Below are positions 15,823-23,970 of a stretch of 36,625 nt of DNA, one piece after another (the first letter of the stretch is position 1; every line of letters begins with the position of its first letter). Below the pieces are notes generated by a model, which saw only the letters and a list, made by a program, of their open reading frames with translations, searched no databases and was not told where the DNA came from. The position numbers were made by a program, and so were the translations under genes. Origin of the DNA: an uncultured Bacteroidales bacterium (GTDB lineage: Bacteria; Bacteroidota; Bacteroidia; Bacteroidales; Muribaculaceae); NCBI GenBank assembly GCA_902796035.1, contig CADBNR010000026.1:1-36625 (forward strand), given 5' to 3'.

Positions 15823-16552
15823 ACTTTGCCAGCACAATGGCTGTTGCTATCGCTACATTCAGCGACTCTCCGTGATTGCTTGTAGCCGGCGGTATGGTGT
15901 ATGCCTGAGTCAGCAACCGTTTCATTTCATCAGTAATCCCCTTTCCTTCGTTGCCCATCACGATGAATCCACGAGGCTCCGGATGCGCCTCAAACAGATT
16001 TTCGCCGTTCAGCAGAGTACCGTATACAGGCATGTCCCGATGTGATTCTATCATTTCCTTCAGGTTGCAATAGCTTACCCTTACCGCGCCCAACGATCCC
16101 ATTGTGGCCTGGACAACCTTAGGATTGTAGCAGTCTACTGTATCGAATGATGCATATATATCGAAAACGCCGAACCAATGGCACGTACGGATTATAGTGC
16201 CGAGATTGCCCGGGTCGCGTACCCCGTCAAGCATCACGTACAGCTTTGAGCTGTCAGGTTCAGGAACCGGCTGCTCCGGAATTCTGAATACACCCATCAC
16301 ATCCGATGGCGTCGTAAACTCCGACAGTTTTTTCATCTCGCCTTCCGTAACCTCATAGACGGCAGGAGCCTCCGCCCGCAATTCAGACGCTGCTTCAGTC
16401 CCTTCCCTCAATATCAAGGCGTCAATCTGAAAATACCGGCTCAAATCCTCCACGGCCTTTGCACCTTCCGCCGTAAAGAGTCCATGACGACTCCGCATCT
16501 TAACCGTATGGAGATTGCCGTATAATGCCATCTTATTGCGCGATATTCTCAT
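15812..16552 (-). CDS. TrmH/SpoU-family RNA 2'-O-methyltransferase
   Basis: The protein is a SAM-dependent knotted (SPOUT) methyltransferase that modifies ribose 2'-OH in rRNA or tRNA. The 246-aa sequence has an N-terminal RNA-binding domain (about 1-95; MALYGNLHTVKMRSRHGLF) and the SpoU domain with motif 1 DPGNLGTIIRT (about 112-122), motif 2 FIVMGNEGKG (about 190-199) and motif 3 ESLNVAIATAI (about 230-240), giving the N, E and S/N residues of the cofactor pocket. Its site on RNA cannot be told; 23S rRNA is most likely. It starts at the ATG at 16552 with a good promoter upstream. Its last codons and stop are formed by the 7-bp repeat. Confidence 0.92.
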   Translation of the reverse strand: MRISRNKMALYGNLHTVKMRSRHGLFTAEGAKAVEDLSRYFQIDALILREGTEAASELRAEAPAVYEVTEGEMKKLSEFTTPSDVMGVFRIPEQPVPEPDSSKLYVMLDGVRDPGNLGTIIRTCHWFGVFDIYASFDTVDCYNPKVVQATMGSLGAVRVSYCNLKEMIESHRDMPVYGTLLNGENLFEAHPEPRGFIVMGNEGKGITDEMKRLLTQAYTIPPATSNHGESLNVAIATAIVLAKFSE

Positions 16553-16580
16553 ATTGATGTTTTATCTAAGGTTTGTGACA

Positions 16581-16612
16581 CAAAATTAAAGTTTATTTGC
16601 CGTATTATCAAA
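16581..16612 (-). promoter_or_regulatory. Putative promoter of the TrmH-family gene
   Basis: On the minus strand TTTG (16612-16609), a 20-base spacer and TAATTTTG (16588-16581) match the Bacteroidetes consensus exactly. Confidence 0.65.
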
Positions 16613-16629
16613 AATAATCATTAATTTTG
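16596..16629 (+). promoter_or_regulatory. Putative nfo promoter
   Basis: TTTG (16596-16599), a 22-base spacer and TAATTTTG (16622-16629) approximate the Bacteroidetes promoter; the spacer is slightly long. It overlaps the divergent promoter of the methyltransferase gene. Confidence 0.5.
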
Positions 16630-16663
16630 TGTTCGGACTAAAATAGAGACCATTTATTAAGAA

Positions 16664-17530
16664 ATGAAATATATCGGAGCACACGTCAGCGCGGCAGGCG
16701 GCGTACAGAACACGCCCATCGCGGCACACGAAATCGGAGCCAAGGCATTCGCGCTTTTCACCGGTTCCAGCAACAGATGGGTATCCAAAGAACCCTCCAC
16801 GGCCACCATCGACGACTTCAAGCTGAATTGCGAAAAGTTCGGTTATACTCCCGACGTAATATTGCCTCACGATAACTTTCTTATCAATCTAGGCAATCCG
16901 GACGAGAAAAAGCTGGCTCTGTCGCGCAAGTCGTTCTACGACGAGATGCACCGCGCCGAGCTGTTGGGGCTGAAACTGCTCAACTTCCATCCCGGCTCGC
17001 ATCTTAACCAGATTCCTGAGGACGAGTGTCTGGATTTGATAGCCGAAAGCATCAACATCACCCTGGACAAGACATCGGGCGTGACTGCCGTTCTTGAATC
17101 CACTGCCGGACAAGGCTCCAACTTAGGTTGGCGTTTCGAGCATCTGGCCCATATCATCGACAAGGTGGAAGACAAGAGCCGCATCGGCGTATGTGTCGAC
17201 ACCTGCCATTCCCATTCGGCCGGATATGACCTATATTCGCCCGAAGGATACCGGAAGACCTGGCAGGATTTCGACGACATAATCGGAGCTAAGTATCTTA
17301 TGGCTCTGCATCTGAACGACAATATGCGCACCTTCGGATCGCACATAGACCGCCACGCCTCGATCGGCGACGGTTCCCTGGGCCGCGAATTCTTCATCAG
17401 CCTGGTCAACGACCCTCGCTTCGACAATATGCCCCTTATACTCGAGACTCCCAACCCCGACATCTGGAAAGAGGAGATCAAGTGGCTTTACGACAGCATA
17501 CAGCCTGATAATAATATACAACCTAATTAA
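16664..17530 (+). CDS. nfo: Deoxyribonuclease IV (endonuclease IV)
   Basis: Nfo is a zinc-dependent AP endonuclease of base-excision repair. The 288-aa protein is a full TIM barrel with the family metal and DNA-binding motifs in order: HVSAAGG near the N-terminus (about 6-12), [11 protein letters not shown] (about 69-79), LLNFHPGSH (about 106-114), [12 protein letters not shown] (about 146-157), [13 protein letters not shown] (about 180-192), [19 protein letters not shown] (about 219-237) and LILETPNPD (about 261-269). All zinc-binding His, Glu and Asp residues expected are present. Its stop lies 17 nt before the MFS transporter gene, suggesting cotranscription though the functions are unrelated. 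Confidence 0.97.
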   Translation: MKYIGAHVSAAGGVQNTPIAAHEIGAKAFALFTGSSNRWVSKEPSTATIDDFKLNCEKFGYTPDVILPHDNFLINLGNPDEKKLALSRKSFYDEMHRAELLGLKLLNFHPGSHLNQIPEDECLDLIAESINITLDKTSGVTAVLESTAGQGSNLGWRFEHLAHIIDKVEDKSRIGVCVDTCHSHSAGYDLYSPEGYRKTWQDFDDIIGAKYLMALHLNDNMRTFGSHIDRHASIGDGSLGREFFISLVNDPRFDNMPLILETPNPDIWKEEIKWLYDSIQPDNNIQPN

Positions 17531-17547
17531 TAACAGTTTTGAATACC

Positions 17548-19176
17548 ATGAAGAGGAAACCTGATTTAAGTTTCTGGAATTTATGGGATCTGTCGTTCGG
17601 ATTCTTCGGAGTGCAGATTGCTTACGCCCTGCAGAGCGCCAATGTGTCGCGTATATTCACCACCATCGGCGCCGACCCTCATGATTTAAGTTATTTCTGG
17701 ATTCTTCCCCCGCTGATGGGACTGTTGGTCCAGCCTATCGTCGGGATGCTTTCGGACCGTACCTGGACCAAGGTGGGCCGCCGCCTCCCCTATCTGATTT
17801 TAGGCGCCACCATCGCCGTGATCGTGATGTGCCTGCTACCTAATGCCGGCTCGTTCCGGTTTACCGTGTCAAGCGCCATCCTGTTAGGACTTATTGCCCT
17901 GATGCTGCTGGACACCTCCATCAACATGGCCATGCAGCCGTTCAAGATGCTGGTGGGCGATATGGTGAACGAAAAACAGAAAGGTCTGGCCTATTCCATA
18001 CAGTCGTTCCTCTGCAACGCCGGGTCCATCGTAGGATTCATTCTCCCTTTCCTGCTGGTGTGGCTCGGAATCAAGAATACCGCAGATGCCGGCGTGGTGC
18101 CCGATACCGTTATTTGGTCGTTCTATATAGGCGCCGCCGTGCTGATGCTGTGCGTGTTATATTCGCTTGTAAAGATCAAGGAATGGCCCCCCAAGGTTTA
18201 TAACGAATACAACGGAGTGGTCGAGAACGCCGAGAAGAAAGAAAAAAGTGCCAACATCATCTCGCTGCTTCGCCATGCTCCGTCTACGTTCTGGACCGTA
18301 GGTCTGGTGCAGTTCTTCTGCTGGTTCGCTTTCCTGTTCATGTGGACTTATACCACCAACACAGTGGCGCACAATGCGTTCGACACGCCTCAGACCACGA
18401 GTTTCCAGGGCGTTGCCGTAGACGGCCGTGACTATCAGGCCAAATACATCATTGCCAACGACAGCATCATCATCATTGACCACGGCAAGAAGGTTTCAGA
18501 CTTCCTGGACACCAACAAGGGAGCCTTTAAGCTGACCACCGCCGAAATCATGGAGCATAAGGCCGACGGCACCCTTGACATCGGCGACTCGTTCACTGTC
18601 GATGTTCCTTCCGTAGCAGATACGCATTACATCACGCGCACCGTTCTCGACGCTTCGTCCGAGCAATATAACGATGCCGGTAACTGGGTAGGCGTCCTCT
18701 ATGCCGTGCAGGCACTTGGCTCCGTAGTATGGGCCGTATGCCTCCCCCGCTTCAGGAGCCGCAAGTTCTCCTACACTCTGTCGCTGATACTCGGCGGATT
18801 GGGATTCATTCTGACGGCATTCATCACCAACCCGTGGCTGCTGTTCGTGTCCTTCCTGCTGATAGGCTGCGCATGGGCGGCTATGCTTGCATGGCCCTTC
18901 ACCATACTTACGAATTCACTGCACTCCGGTAATATCGGAGCATACTTAGGACTGTTCAACTGCACCATCTGCATCCCGCAGATCATCGCGGCACTGGTGG
19001 GCGGCTGGATCCTGACTCTGCTCAGCACTCCCGACCGGATCGCTCCGGAATACCTGATGATAATGATAGCCGGTATATCGCTGATTATCGGTTCGTTCTG
19101 CGTCTTCTTCATCAAGGAAGGCAAGAGCTCCGACGCTCCCGTGCAGGAAAATCCTATAGAATCTGAAACATTATAA
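17548..19176 (+). CDS. MFS transporter, SLC45/GPH-like, with a large periplasmic insert
   Basis: The 542-aa protein is a 12-helix major facilitator, most like Bacteroidetes transporters of the SLC45/GPH sugar-symport group; the substrate is probably a sugar but unproven. The motif GMLSDRTWTKVGRRLPYL (loop 2-3, about residues 67-84) is diagnostic. Unlike an ordinary MFS protein it has about 95 hydrophilic residues between helices 7 and 8 (about 277-372), rich in D, T and I, predicted to face the periplasm. I take the ATG at 17548; an in-frame TTG at 17539 is also open. Its TAA overlaps the cdsA ATG by one base. There are no sugar-using enzymes beside it. Confidence 0.87.
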   Translation: MKRKPDLSFWNLWDLSFGFFGVQIAYALQSANVSRIFTTIGADPHDLSYFWILPPLMGLLVQPIVGMLSDRTWTKVGRRLPYLILGATIAVIVMCLLPNAGSFRFTVSSAILLGLIALMLLDTSINMAMQPFKMLVGDMVNEKQKGLAYSIQSFLCNAGSIVGFILPFLLVWLGIKNTADAGVVPDTVIWSFYIGAAVLMLCVLYSLVKIKEWPPKVYNEYNGVVENAEKKEKSANIISLLRHAPSTFWTVGLVQFFCWFAFLFMWTYTTNTVAHNAFDTPQTTSFQGVAVDGRDYQAKYIIANDSIIIIDHGKKVSDFLDTNKGAFKLTTAEIMEHKADGTLDIGDSFTVDVPSVADTHYITRTVLDASSEQYNDAGNWVGVLYAVQALGSVVWAVCLPRFRSRKFSYTLSLILGGLGFILTAFITNPWLLFVSFLLIGCAWAAMLAWPFTILTNSLHSGNIGAYLGLFNCTICIPQIIAALVGGWILTLLSTPDRIAPEYLMIMIAGISLIIGSFCVFFIKEGKSSDAPVQENPIESETL

Positions 19177-20000
19177 TGGACTTTCATAAATTACTGATAC
19201 GCACCCTCTCCGGCCTGGTATATTGCGGCATAATAATTGGCGCGATATTATCAGGCCGCTGGGGCGTGGCGGCCTTGGGAACAGTATTCATTCTGCTGGC
19301 AAACCTTGAATTCTCCAAGATTGCCGGCAACAAGGACAGGGCACCGTCGCTGACTATGATCGACATCCTGGCGGGTGTCTGCCTGGCGCTATCGCCTATG
19401 GAGCCTACGCTCGCCATTGGGGTCATCATTGCAGTCATGAGCCGCTTCATATTGCAGCTTTACGCCCCGGTCAGCAGCCCTGTGGCCTCTATCTCACATT
19501 CCATGCTGATGTTTATGTGGGTGACTGTTCCCATGTTCCTGATGTCGTGCATATCGGTGATGTGGAGTCCCATGATAATACTGGCCCTGTTCCTCATGCT
19601 TTGGATCAACGACACCGGAGCATTCCTTGTGGGATCCATGGTGGGCAAGCACAGACTGTTCGAGCGTGTGTCGCCCAAGAAGTCGTGGGAAGGCTTCTTC
19701 GGAGGCCTGCTCTTCAACGTGGCGTTCTCCATCCTGTTCTGTTATGCAGGAAATGAATTCTTCGACATGGCGCGTCTGCACGCCGGTTTCGTCGCATGGA
19801 TTGTGATGGCTGTTGTCGTAACTATCTTCGGGACCTTCGGAGATCTGGTGGAATCCCAGCTGAAGCGCACGCTTCATCTTAAGGACACCGGCACTATGAT
19901 TCCCGGCCACGGCGGCATACTCGACCGCATAGATTCTCTGCTCTTGGCTCTCCCCGCCGTTTTCGTCTATCTTTTCTTCCTCACAATTTTTAATAATTAA
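19176..20000 (+). CDS. cdsA: Phosphatidate cytidylyltransferase
   Basis: CdsA makes CDP-diacylglycerol from phosphatidate and CTP in the inner membrane, feeding phosphatidylethanolamine and phosphatidylglycerol synthesis. The 274-aa protein has about eight hydrophobic segments and the family signature near the C-terminus: SPKKSWEGFFGG (about 167-178), GDLVESQLKRTLHLKDTG (about 223-240) and PGHGGILDRIDSLL (about 244-257), which hold the metal-binding aspartates. It is translationally coupled to the transporter gene. Another lipid-active gene, the acyltransferase at 27-28 kb, lies elsewhere in the window on the other strand. Confidence 0.96.
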   Translation: MDFHKLLIRTLSGLVYCGIIIGAILSGRWGVAALGTVFILLANLEFSKIAGNKDRAPSLTMIDILAGVCLALSPMEPTLAIGVIIAVMSRFILQLYAPVSSPVASISHSMLMFMWVTVPMFLMSCISVMWSPMIILALFLMLWINDTGAFLVGSMVGKHRLFERVSPKKSWEGFFGGLLFNVAFSILFCYAGNEFFDMARLHAGFVAWIVMAVVVTIFGTFGDLVESQLKRTLHLKDTGTMIPGHGGILDRIDSLLLALPAVFVYLFFLTIFNN

Positions 20001-20123
20001 ATTATTCATTGTGAACAGTTAAGACAACGGGGGCCGAACCAGCATCGAAAAAAGTGTCTAAAATATTTGCATATTACCGGAAAAAGCAGTAATTTTGCAA
20101 CGCAATTCGGAAATGAATGGCAC
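20001..20123. other. Gap between cdsA and the tRNA genes
   Basis: No gene is visible. A 7-bp AT-only inverted repeat lies around the cdsA stop (AATAATT/AATTATT). The second half carries the tRNA promoter listed separately. Confidence 0.5.
20066..20097 (+). promoter_or_regulatory. Putative tRNA-Arg promoter
   Basis: TTTG (20066-20069), a 20-base spacer and TAATTTTG (20090-20097) match the Bacteroidetes consensus exactly. It is 26 bases before the first tRNA. Confidence 0.7.
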
Positions 20124-20197
20124 GGTTCGTTAGCTCAATTGAATAGAGCATCTGACTACGGATCAGAAGGTTGCAGGTTTGAATCCTGCACGAATCA
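20124..20197 (+). tRNA. tRNA-Arg(ACG), copy 1
   Basis: The 74-nt cloverleaf has acceptor arms GGTTCGT and ACGAATC (one G-T pair), a 5-bp anticodon stem TCTGA/TCAGA, loop CTACGGA with anticodon ACG (read as ICG, CGN arginine codons), and a T arm ending TTTGAATCC. The 3' CCA is not encoded. The sequence is identical to copy 2. Confidence 0.97.
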
Positions 20198-20214
20198 CAA
20201 AATATAAACGGATT

Positions 20215-20288
20215 GGTTCGTTAGCTCAATTGAATAGAGCATCTGACTACGGATCAGAAGGTTGCAGGTTTGAATCCTGCACGAATCA
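20215..20288 (+). tRNA. tRNA-Arg(ACG), copy 2
   Basis: This is a base-for-base identical copy of the tRNA at 20124-20197, 17 nt downstream of it. It shares the upstream promoter and is followed directly by a strong intrinsic terminator. Confidence 0.97.
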
Positions 20289-20433
20289 CTCTCAGTGCGG
20301 CAAGTCTCCACTTGCCGCACTTCTTTTATAAAACACCTTTAAATCATACAGATAACGGTATAAGCCGACATGCCGGTGCATTGGGGATCTGACAAAAATT
20401 CCTCTTTACAATGTTCACTATATAACACCCGCA
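20289..20433. other. Gap between tRNA-Arg and the phosphoethanolamine transferase
   Basis: Apart from the terminator at 20295-20327, I see no gene, promoter or direct repeat of a tRNA 3' end in these 145 bases. The convergent transferase gene ends at 20434. Confidence 0.6.
20295..20327 (+). terminator. Intrinsic terminator of the tRNA-Arg pair
   Basis: A perfect 11-bp stem (GTGCGGCAAGT at 20295-20305, ACTTGCCGCAC at 20310-20320) closes a CTCC loop and is followed by TTCTTTT. It is the clearest terminator in the window. Confidence 0.93.
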
Positions 20434-22134
20434 TTACTCATCTTTCTTTATATGCTCATACTTCCACGGTTTCCCATTTACATAACGATGACGGGGCCTA
20501 TACTTATCAGATAACACATCACGAGTCGCATTATAATAAGGGTATGAAGTTCCAGTCACCGTCATTAATACATTGACTATGTCTGCAGTTGATATGGGTT
20601 TATCTACAGACCTTGCAATCTGACTCGTAAGCTTAGGATAAAGATTTCTGAAGGTGGAATTCACATATATCACAAATGGAACCCGTACACTTTTCTCATC
20701 TCTTCCTACGAAATCCCTGTCATCATATACATTTTCGCCATGATCGGAAATATATAACAATAGGGTCGGCCTACTCTCCTTTGCAGCCATGTTGATAACA
20801 CTGTCAACCACATAATCTGTGTATCTGATAGAATTATCATATTCTGCAACTTTCTGAGCTTTTGAATCATTTAGCCAAGGCTTGCCCAATTTGCGTTTTA
20901 TCGTATCGTTATTAAAATGGTTGAATTCGGCAGGATATCTTTTTTTATAGTCTGTATGGGATCCCATCAAATGCATGCCGATGAATTTGTATCGAGAGTT
21001 ATCTGCAAATGCGTTCTTTGCATATTCCAATAAATCTCCGTCATAGGCTTGAATCATATTGTCGTCAGAACTAAGACATCTATAAATCTTCACATCTGCA
21101 TTTCTGACCATAGGAGCAGAACAATTGCTCCAGAATCCTGTTCGTTCTTGATTGGATAGCCACCATACTTTATATCCGGCATTTTTGAATAGATCTATAA
21201 GTAACGGGTATTGATACCACTTATTCCGAGTTTCATCATCGGTCATGAACGTCAATAAGCGTTCCATATTTAAAACTGTACTTGTTGATGAGGAGATGGC
21301 ATTCGTAAACATAAATAAGCTATCCCGTTTACTGTGCAATTTAGGACATGTATTAATTGGATAACCGTATAAAGACATGTGTGTACGTGATGCAGATTCT
21401 CCTATAACAAAACATATATCCGACAATCTCTGTGTACGCAGAGATTCCGCCTGAGGAATTTCATGTACATGTGCCATCATCTCTTCAAGTTGATGCTGTT
21501 CCTTCGAAACAAGAATCACTGAACGTAACGTTCTTGTAAAAGTAAAGATTGAAGTCCTGCCGGCACCTAACAAACACAAACCAATAATGATAAGCAATGC
21601 ACCCATGGCAGAGCAACAGCATATTATTTTACTTAAGGATGGACGATCAGCATACCGTACTATAGAATAAACGACTGCGGCAAAAGTCAATACGCCGATT
21701 ATGAATTGAGGCTTCAAGGCATCGGTTAGCAGATTATCAAATAATCCGGGGAGGAATTCTTTGATTTCCGTAACATTGGATTGCGCCATTATAATAAACA
21801 TATGATTACTTATCCCGATCCCATATAAACTAAATGACAATCCATTTAAGAGACAGAGTATACAGAATACTGAAATCAGGAACCAAACTCCAATATGCAT
21901 CCATTTACGCTTTCTGGTAACCCATAGCAACAGAACGAAAACCGTTGCCTTTAAAGCGGCAACCATGAGAACATACAACAATATGACAGCCTTAGGCTGA
22001 ACAATAATATCTGTATATGCAAAGTCGTATAGTCCTAAGATTGCAAATATGTATATTATACACCAGCAGATTATGTTCCTCTGTATCATCAACGGCTCTG
22101 TGAGCCTTAGAAAGATATTGTTGAACTTATTCAT
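20434..22134 (-). CDS. Phosphoethanolamine transferase (EptA/CptA-type), AT-rich
   Basis: Enzymes of this family move phosphoethanolamine from phosphatidylethanolamine onto lipid A or other envelope sugars. The 566-aa protein has five N-terminal membrane segments (about 20-210) and a periplasmic sulfatase-like domain (about 235-550). The catalytic motif reads GESASRTHMSLYGYP (about 248-262); families with GET or GEST place threonine here, so serine is the probable nucleophile. The second metal motif ISDHGENVYDD is present near 449-459. The gene is visibly AT-richer (about 40% G+C by eye) than its neighbours and uses more A/T-ending codons, a sign of possible transfer. It starts 33 nt after clc and is probably the last gene of that operon. 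The precise acceptor is unknown. Confidence 0.85.
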   Translation of the reverse strand: MNKFNNIFLRLTEPLMIQRNIICWCIIYIFAILGLYDFAYTDIIVQPKAVILLYVLMVAALKATVFVLLLWVTRKRKWMHIGVWFLISVFCILCLLNGLSFSLYGIGISNHMFIIMAQSNVTEIKEFLPGLFDNLLTDALKPQFIIGVLTFAAVVYSIVRYADRPSLSKIICCCSAMGALLIIIGLCLLGAGRTSIFTFTRTLRSVILVSKEQHQLEEMMAHVHEIPQAESLRTQRLSDICFVIGESASRTHMSLYGYPINTCPKLHSKRDSLFMFTNAISSSTSTVLNMERLLTFMTDDETRNKWYQYPLLIDLFKNAGYKVWWLSNQERTGFWSNCSAPMVRNADVKIYRCLSSDDNMIQAYDGDLLEYAKNAFADNSRYKFIGMHLMGSHTDYKKRYPAEFNHFNNDTIKRKLGKPWLNDSKAQKVAEYDNSIRYTDYVVDSVINMAAKESRPTLLLYISDHGENVYDDRDFVGRDEKSVRVPFVIYVNSTFRNLYPKLTSQIARSVDKPISTADIVNVLMTVTGTSYPYYNATRDVLSDKYRPRHRYVNGKPWKYEHIKKDE

Positions 22135-22167
22135 TTATTCAATGATGAAATTTGGGAATCCCGTATG

Positions 22168-23967
22168 TCAGTCGTCGAGGAAGTGCTTCAGCACCTGGCG
22201 ATAGGAGTTGAAGATCTTGGACTTGGACACGAAGCCGACATATTTGCCCTTGTCGGTGACGGGCAGATTCCAGGCATTGGTCTTGTCAAAGGTGCTCATC
22301 ACCTTGTCCATCGGTTCGTTTACGTCTATTACGGCCGGCGTCGTGGTCATGAACCGTGACACGTGCATCTTCTTGTACAGGTCCGTGCGGAACATGATGT
22401 TGCGGATATCATCCAGCAACACGACACCTTTCAGATACCCCTCATCGTCCACCACAGGATAGAGATTGCGTTTTGATACGGATATCACGTCCACCACCTC
22501 CTTCAGGCTCATGTCGGGCTTCACGGCCTTGAAATCACGCTCTATCACCTTGTCCATCTTCATTAACGTCAGTACGGCCTTATCTTTCTGATGTGTCAGC
22601 AGGTCGCCGGCCTTGGCCAGACGCATGGTGTAGATGCTGTATGGCAGGAATATCTGAATCGTGATGTACGCCAGCGTGGAAACTATCAGCAACGGAAGGA
22701 ACAGGTCGTATCCGCCGGTCATCTCGGCCGTGAGGAAGATGGCCATCAGCGGAGCGTGCATGACGCCGCTCATAACGCCGGCCATGCCCATCAGCGTGAA
22801 ATTCTTCTGCGACAGTTCCACGCCGAGGTCAAGGTTATTGAATATGTAGGCGAACAGGAAGCCCGTGAGCGCTCCCACAAACAGCGACGGCGCGAACGTA
22901 CCGCCCACACCGCCGGCTCCATTCGTCGCCGATGTGGCGAATGCCTTCATCAGTGTTATGGCCGCGATAAACAGCGTGATGAACCATACATTGTCACGGT
23001 CCACATAGAACACCGTTCCGTTCATCACAGCCGATACATTGCCGTCGAGCAGATTGTTGATGGTGCCGTAACCTTCGCCATACAGCGGCGGAAACAGGAA
23101 CACCATGCCGGCTATCAGCGTACCGCCTACCACAATTCGCCATCCCTGCTGCCTGATCTTACGGAACATACTCTCCATCATGAACATAACCTTGGTGAAG
23201 TAGTACGATATCATGCCGCAGATCACGCCCAATATAATGGTATATGGTATTTTGTTGGTCACGAACGCCTCCGACTGCGTGAAGAAGAACTCGGCGTTAT
23301 AGCCCTCAAGCACGTATGCCACCGTAGCGCCGGCTATCGACGACAGCAGCAGTGGCATCACCGTAACACCTGTCAGGTCTATCATCAGCACCTCCAGCGT
23401 GAACAGCATACCGGCAATCGGCGCACGGAATATTCCGGCTATACCGGCAGCGGCTCCGCAACCCACCAACAGCATCAACACCTTGGGACTGAGACGAAAC
23501 GCCTGACCCACGTTCGAGCCTATGGCCGCCCCGGTGTAGACGATAGGGCCCTCTGCTCCGACCGATCCGCCGAATCCGATGGTGATGGAAGACGCCACCA
23601 GCGACGCATACATATTCTTGCGCTTCAGTCGCGACTTATTGCGTGATATGGCATACAGCACCTTTGTGACGCCATGCGATATGTTATCCTTCACCACATA
23701 CTTCACGAACAACACCGTCAGCAGGATGCCGACTACAGGATACACCAGATACAGATAATTGGCGTTCGTGATCGAAAAATGCGAGGTCAGCCATGTGGCT
23801 ATCAGATGTATTAGAAACTTCAGCAGCTGGGCGGCAAATCCGCCGGCTATACCCACGAACAATGCCAGAATCAACACGAAAGTCTTCTCCTTGACATGGT
23901 GCTCTCGCCATATCACCACGCGCATCCACCAGTCCGTAAATCTATTATGCGTCTCCTTATAAGCCAT
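22168..23967 (-). CDS. ClC-family chloride channel/transporter with two CBS domains
   Basis: ClC proteins conduct chloride or exchange it for protons across the inner membrane. The 599-aa protein has the membrane domain (about 20-435), with selectivity segments GSVGAEGPIVYTGA (about 134-147; the gating glutamate is in AEGP) and GGVGGTFAPSLFVG. It ends in two CBS domains (about 470-530 and 536-592), which in relatives bind adenine nucleotides. Part of the first selectivity signature varies from the E. coli sequence (no GSGIP is obvious). It starts 3 nt after the stop of the sugar transferase gene, so it belongs to the same operon. A regulatory link between envelope synthesis and ion flow is possible but not shown. 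Confidence 0.92.
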   Translation of the reverse strand: MAYKETHNRFTDWWMRVVIWREHHVKEKTFVLILALFVGIAGGFAAQLLKFLIHLIATWLTSHFSITNANYLYLVYPVVGILLTVLFVKYVVKDNISHGVTKVLYAISRNKSRLKRKNMYASLVASSITIGFGGSVGAEGPIVYTGAAIGSNVGQAFRLSPKVLMLLVGCGAAAGIAGIFRAPIAGMLFTLEVLMIDLTGVTVMPLLLSSIAGATVAYVLEGYNAEFFFTQSEAFVTNKIPYTIILGVICGMISYYFTKVMFMMESMFRKIRQQGWRIVVGGTLIAGMVFLFPPLYGEGYGTINNLLDGNVSAVMNGTVFYVDRDNVWFITLFIAAITLMKAFATSATNGAGGVGGTFAPSLFVGALTGFLFAYIFNNLDLGVELSQKNFTLMGMAGVMSGVMHAPLMAIFLTAEMTGGYDLFLPLLIVSTLAYITIQIFLPYSIYTMRLAKAGDLLTHQKDKAVLTLMKMDKVIERDFKAVKPDMSLKEVVDVISVSKRNLYPVVDDEGYLKGVVLLDDIRNIMFRTDLYKKMHVSRFMTTTPAVIDVNEPMDKVMSTFDKTNAWNLPVTDKGKYVGFVSKSKIFNSYRQVLKHFLDD

Positions 23968-23970
23968 ATC

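Noticed and set aside
20124-20433. Integrative element at tRNA-Arg
   Set aside because: No integrase and no second partial tRNA 3' end are seen; both copies are full and their flanks are ordinary. Only the adjacent AT-rich gene hints at transfer.
22591-23646. 351-aa open frame opposite the ClC gene
   Set aside because: It is antisense to a well-supported ClC protein, is rich in R, H and Q, and has no domain.
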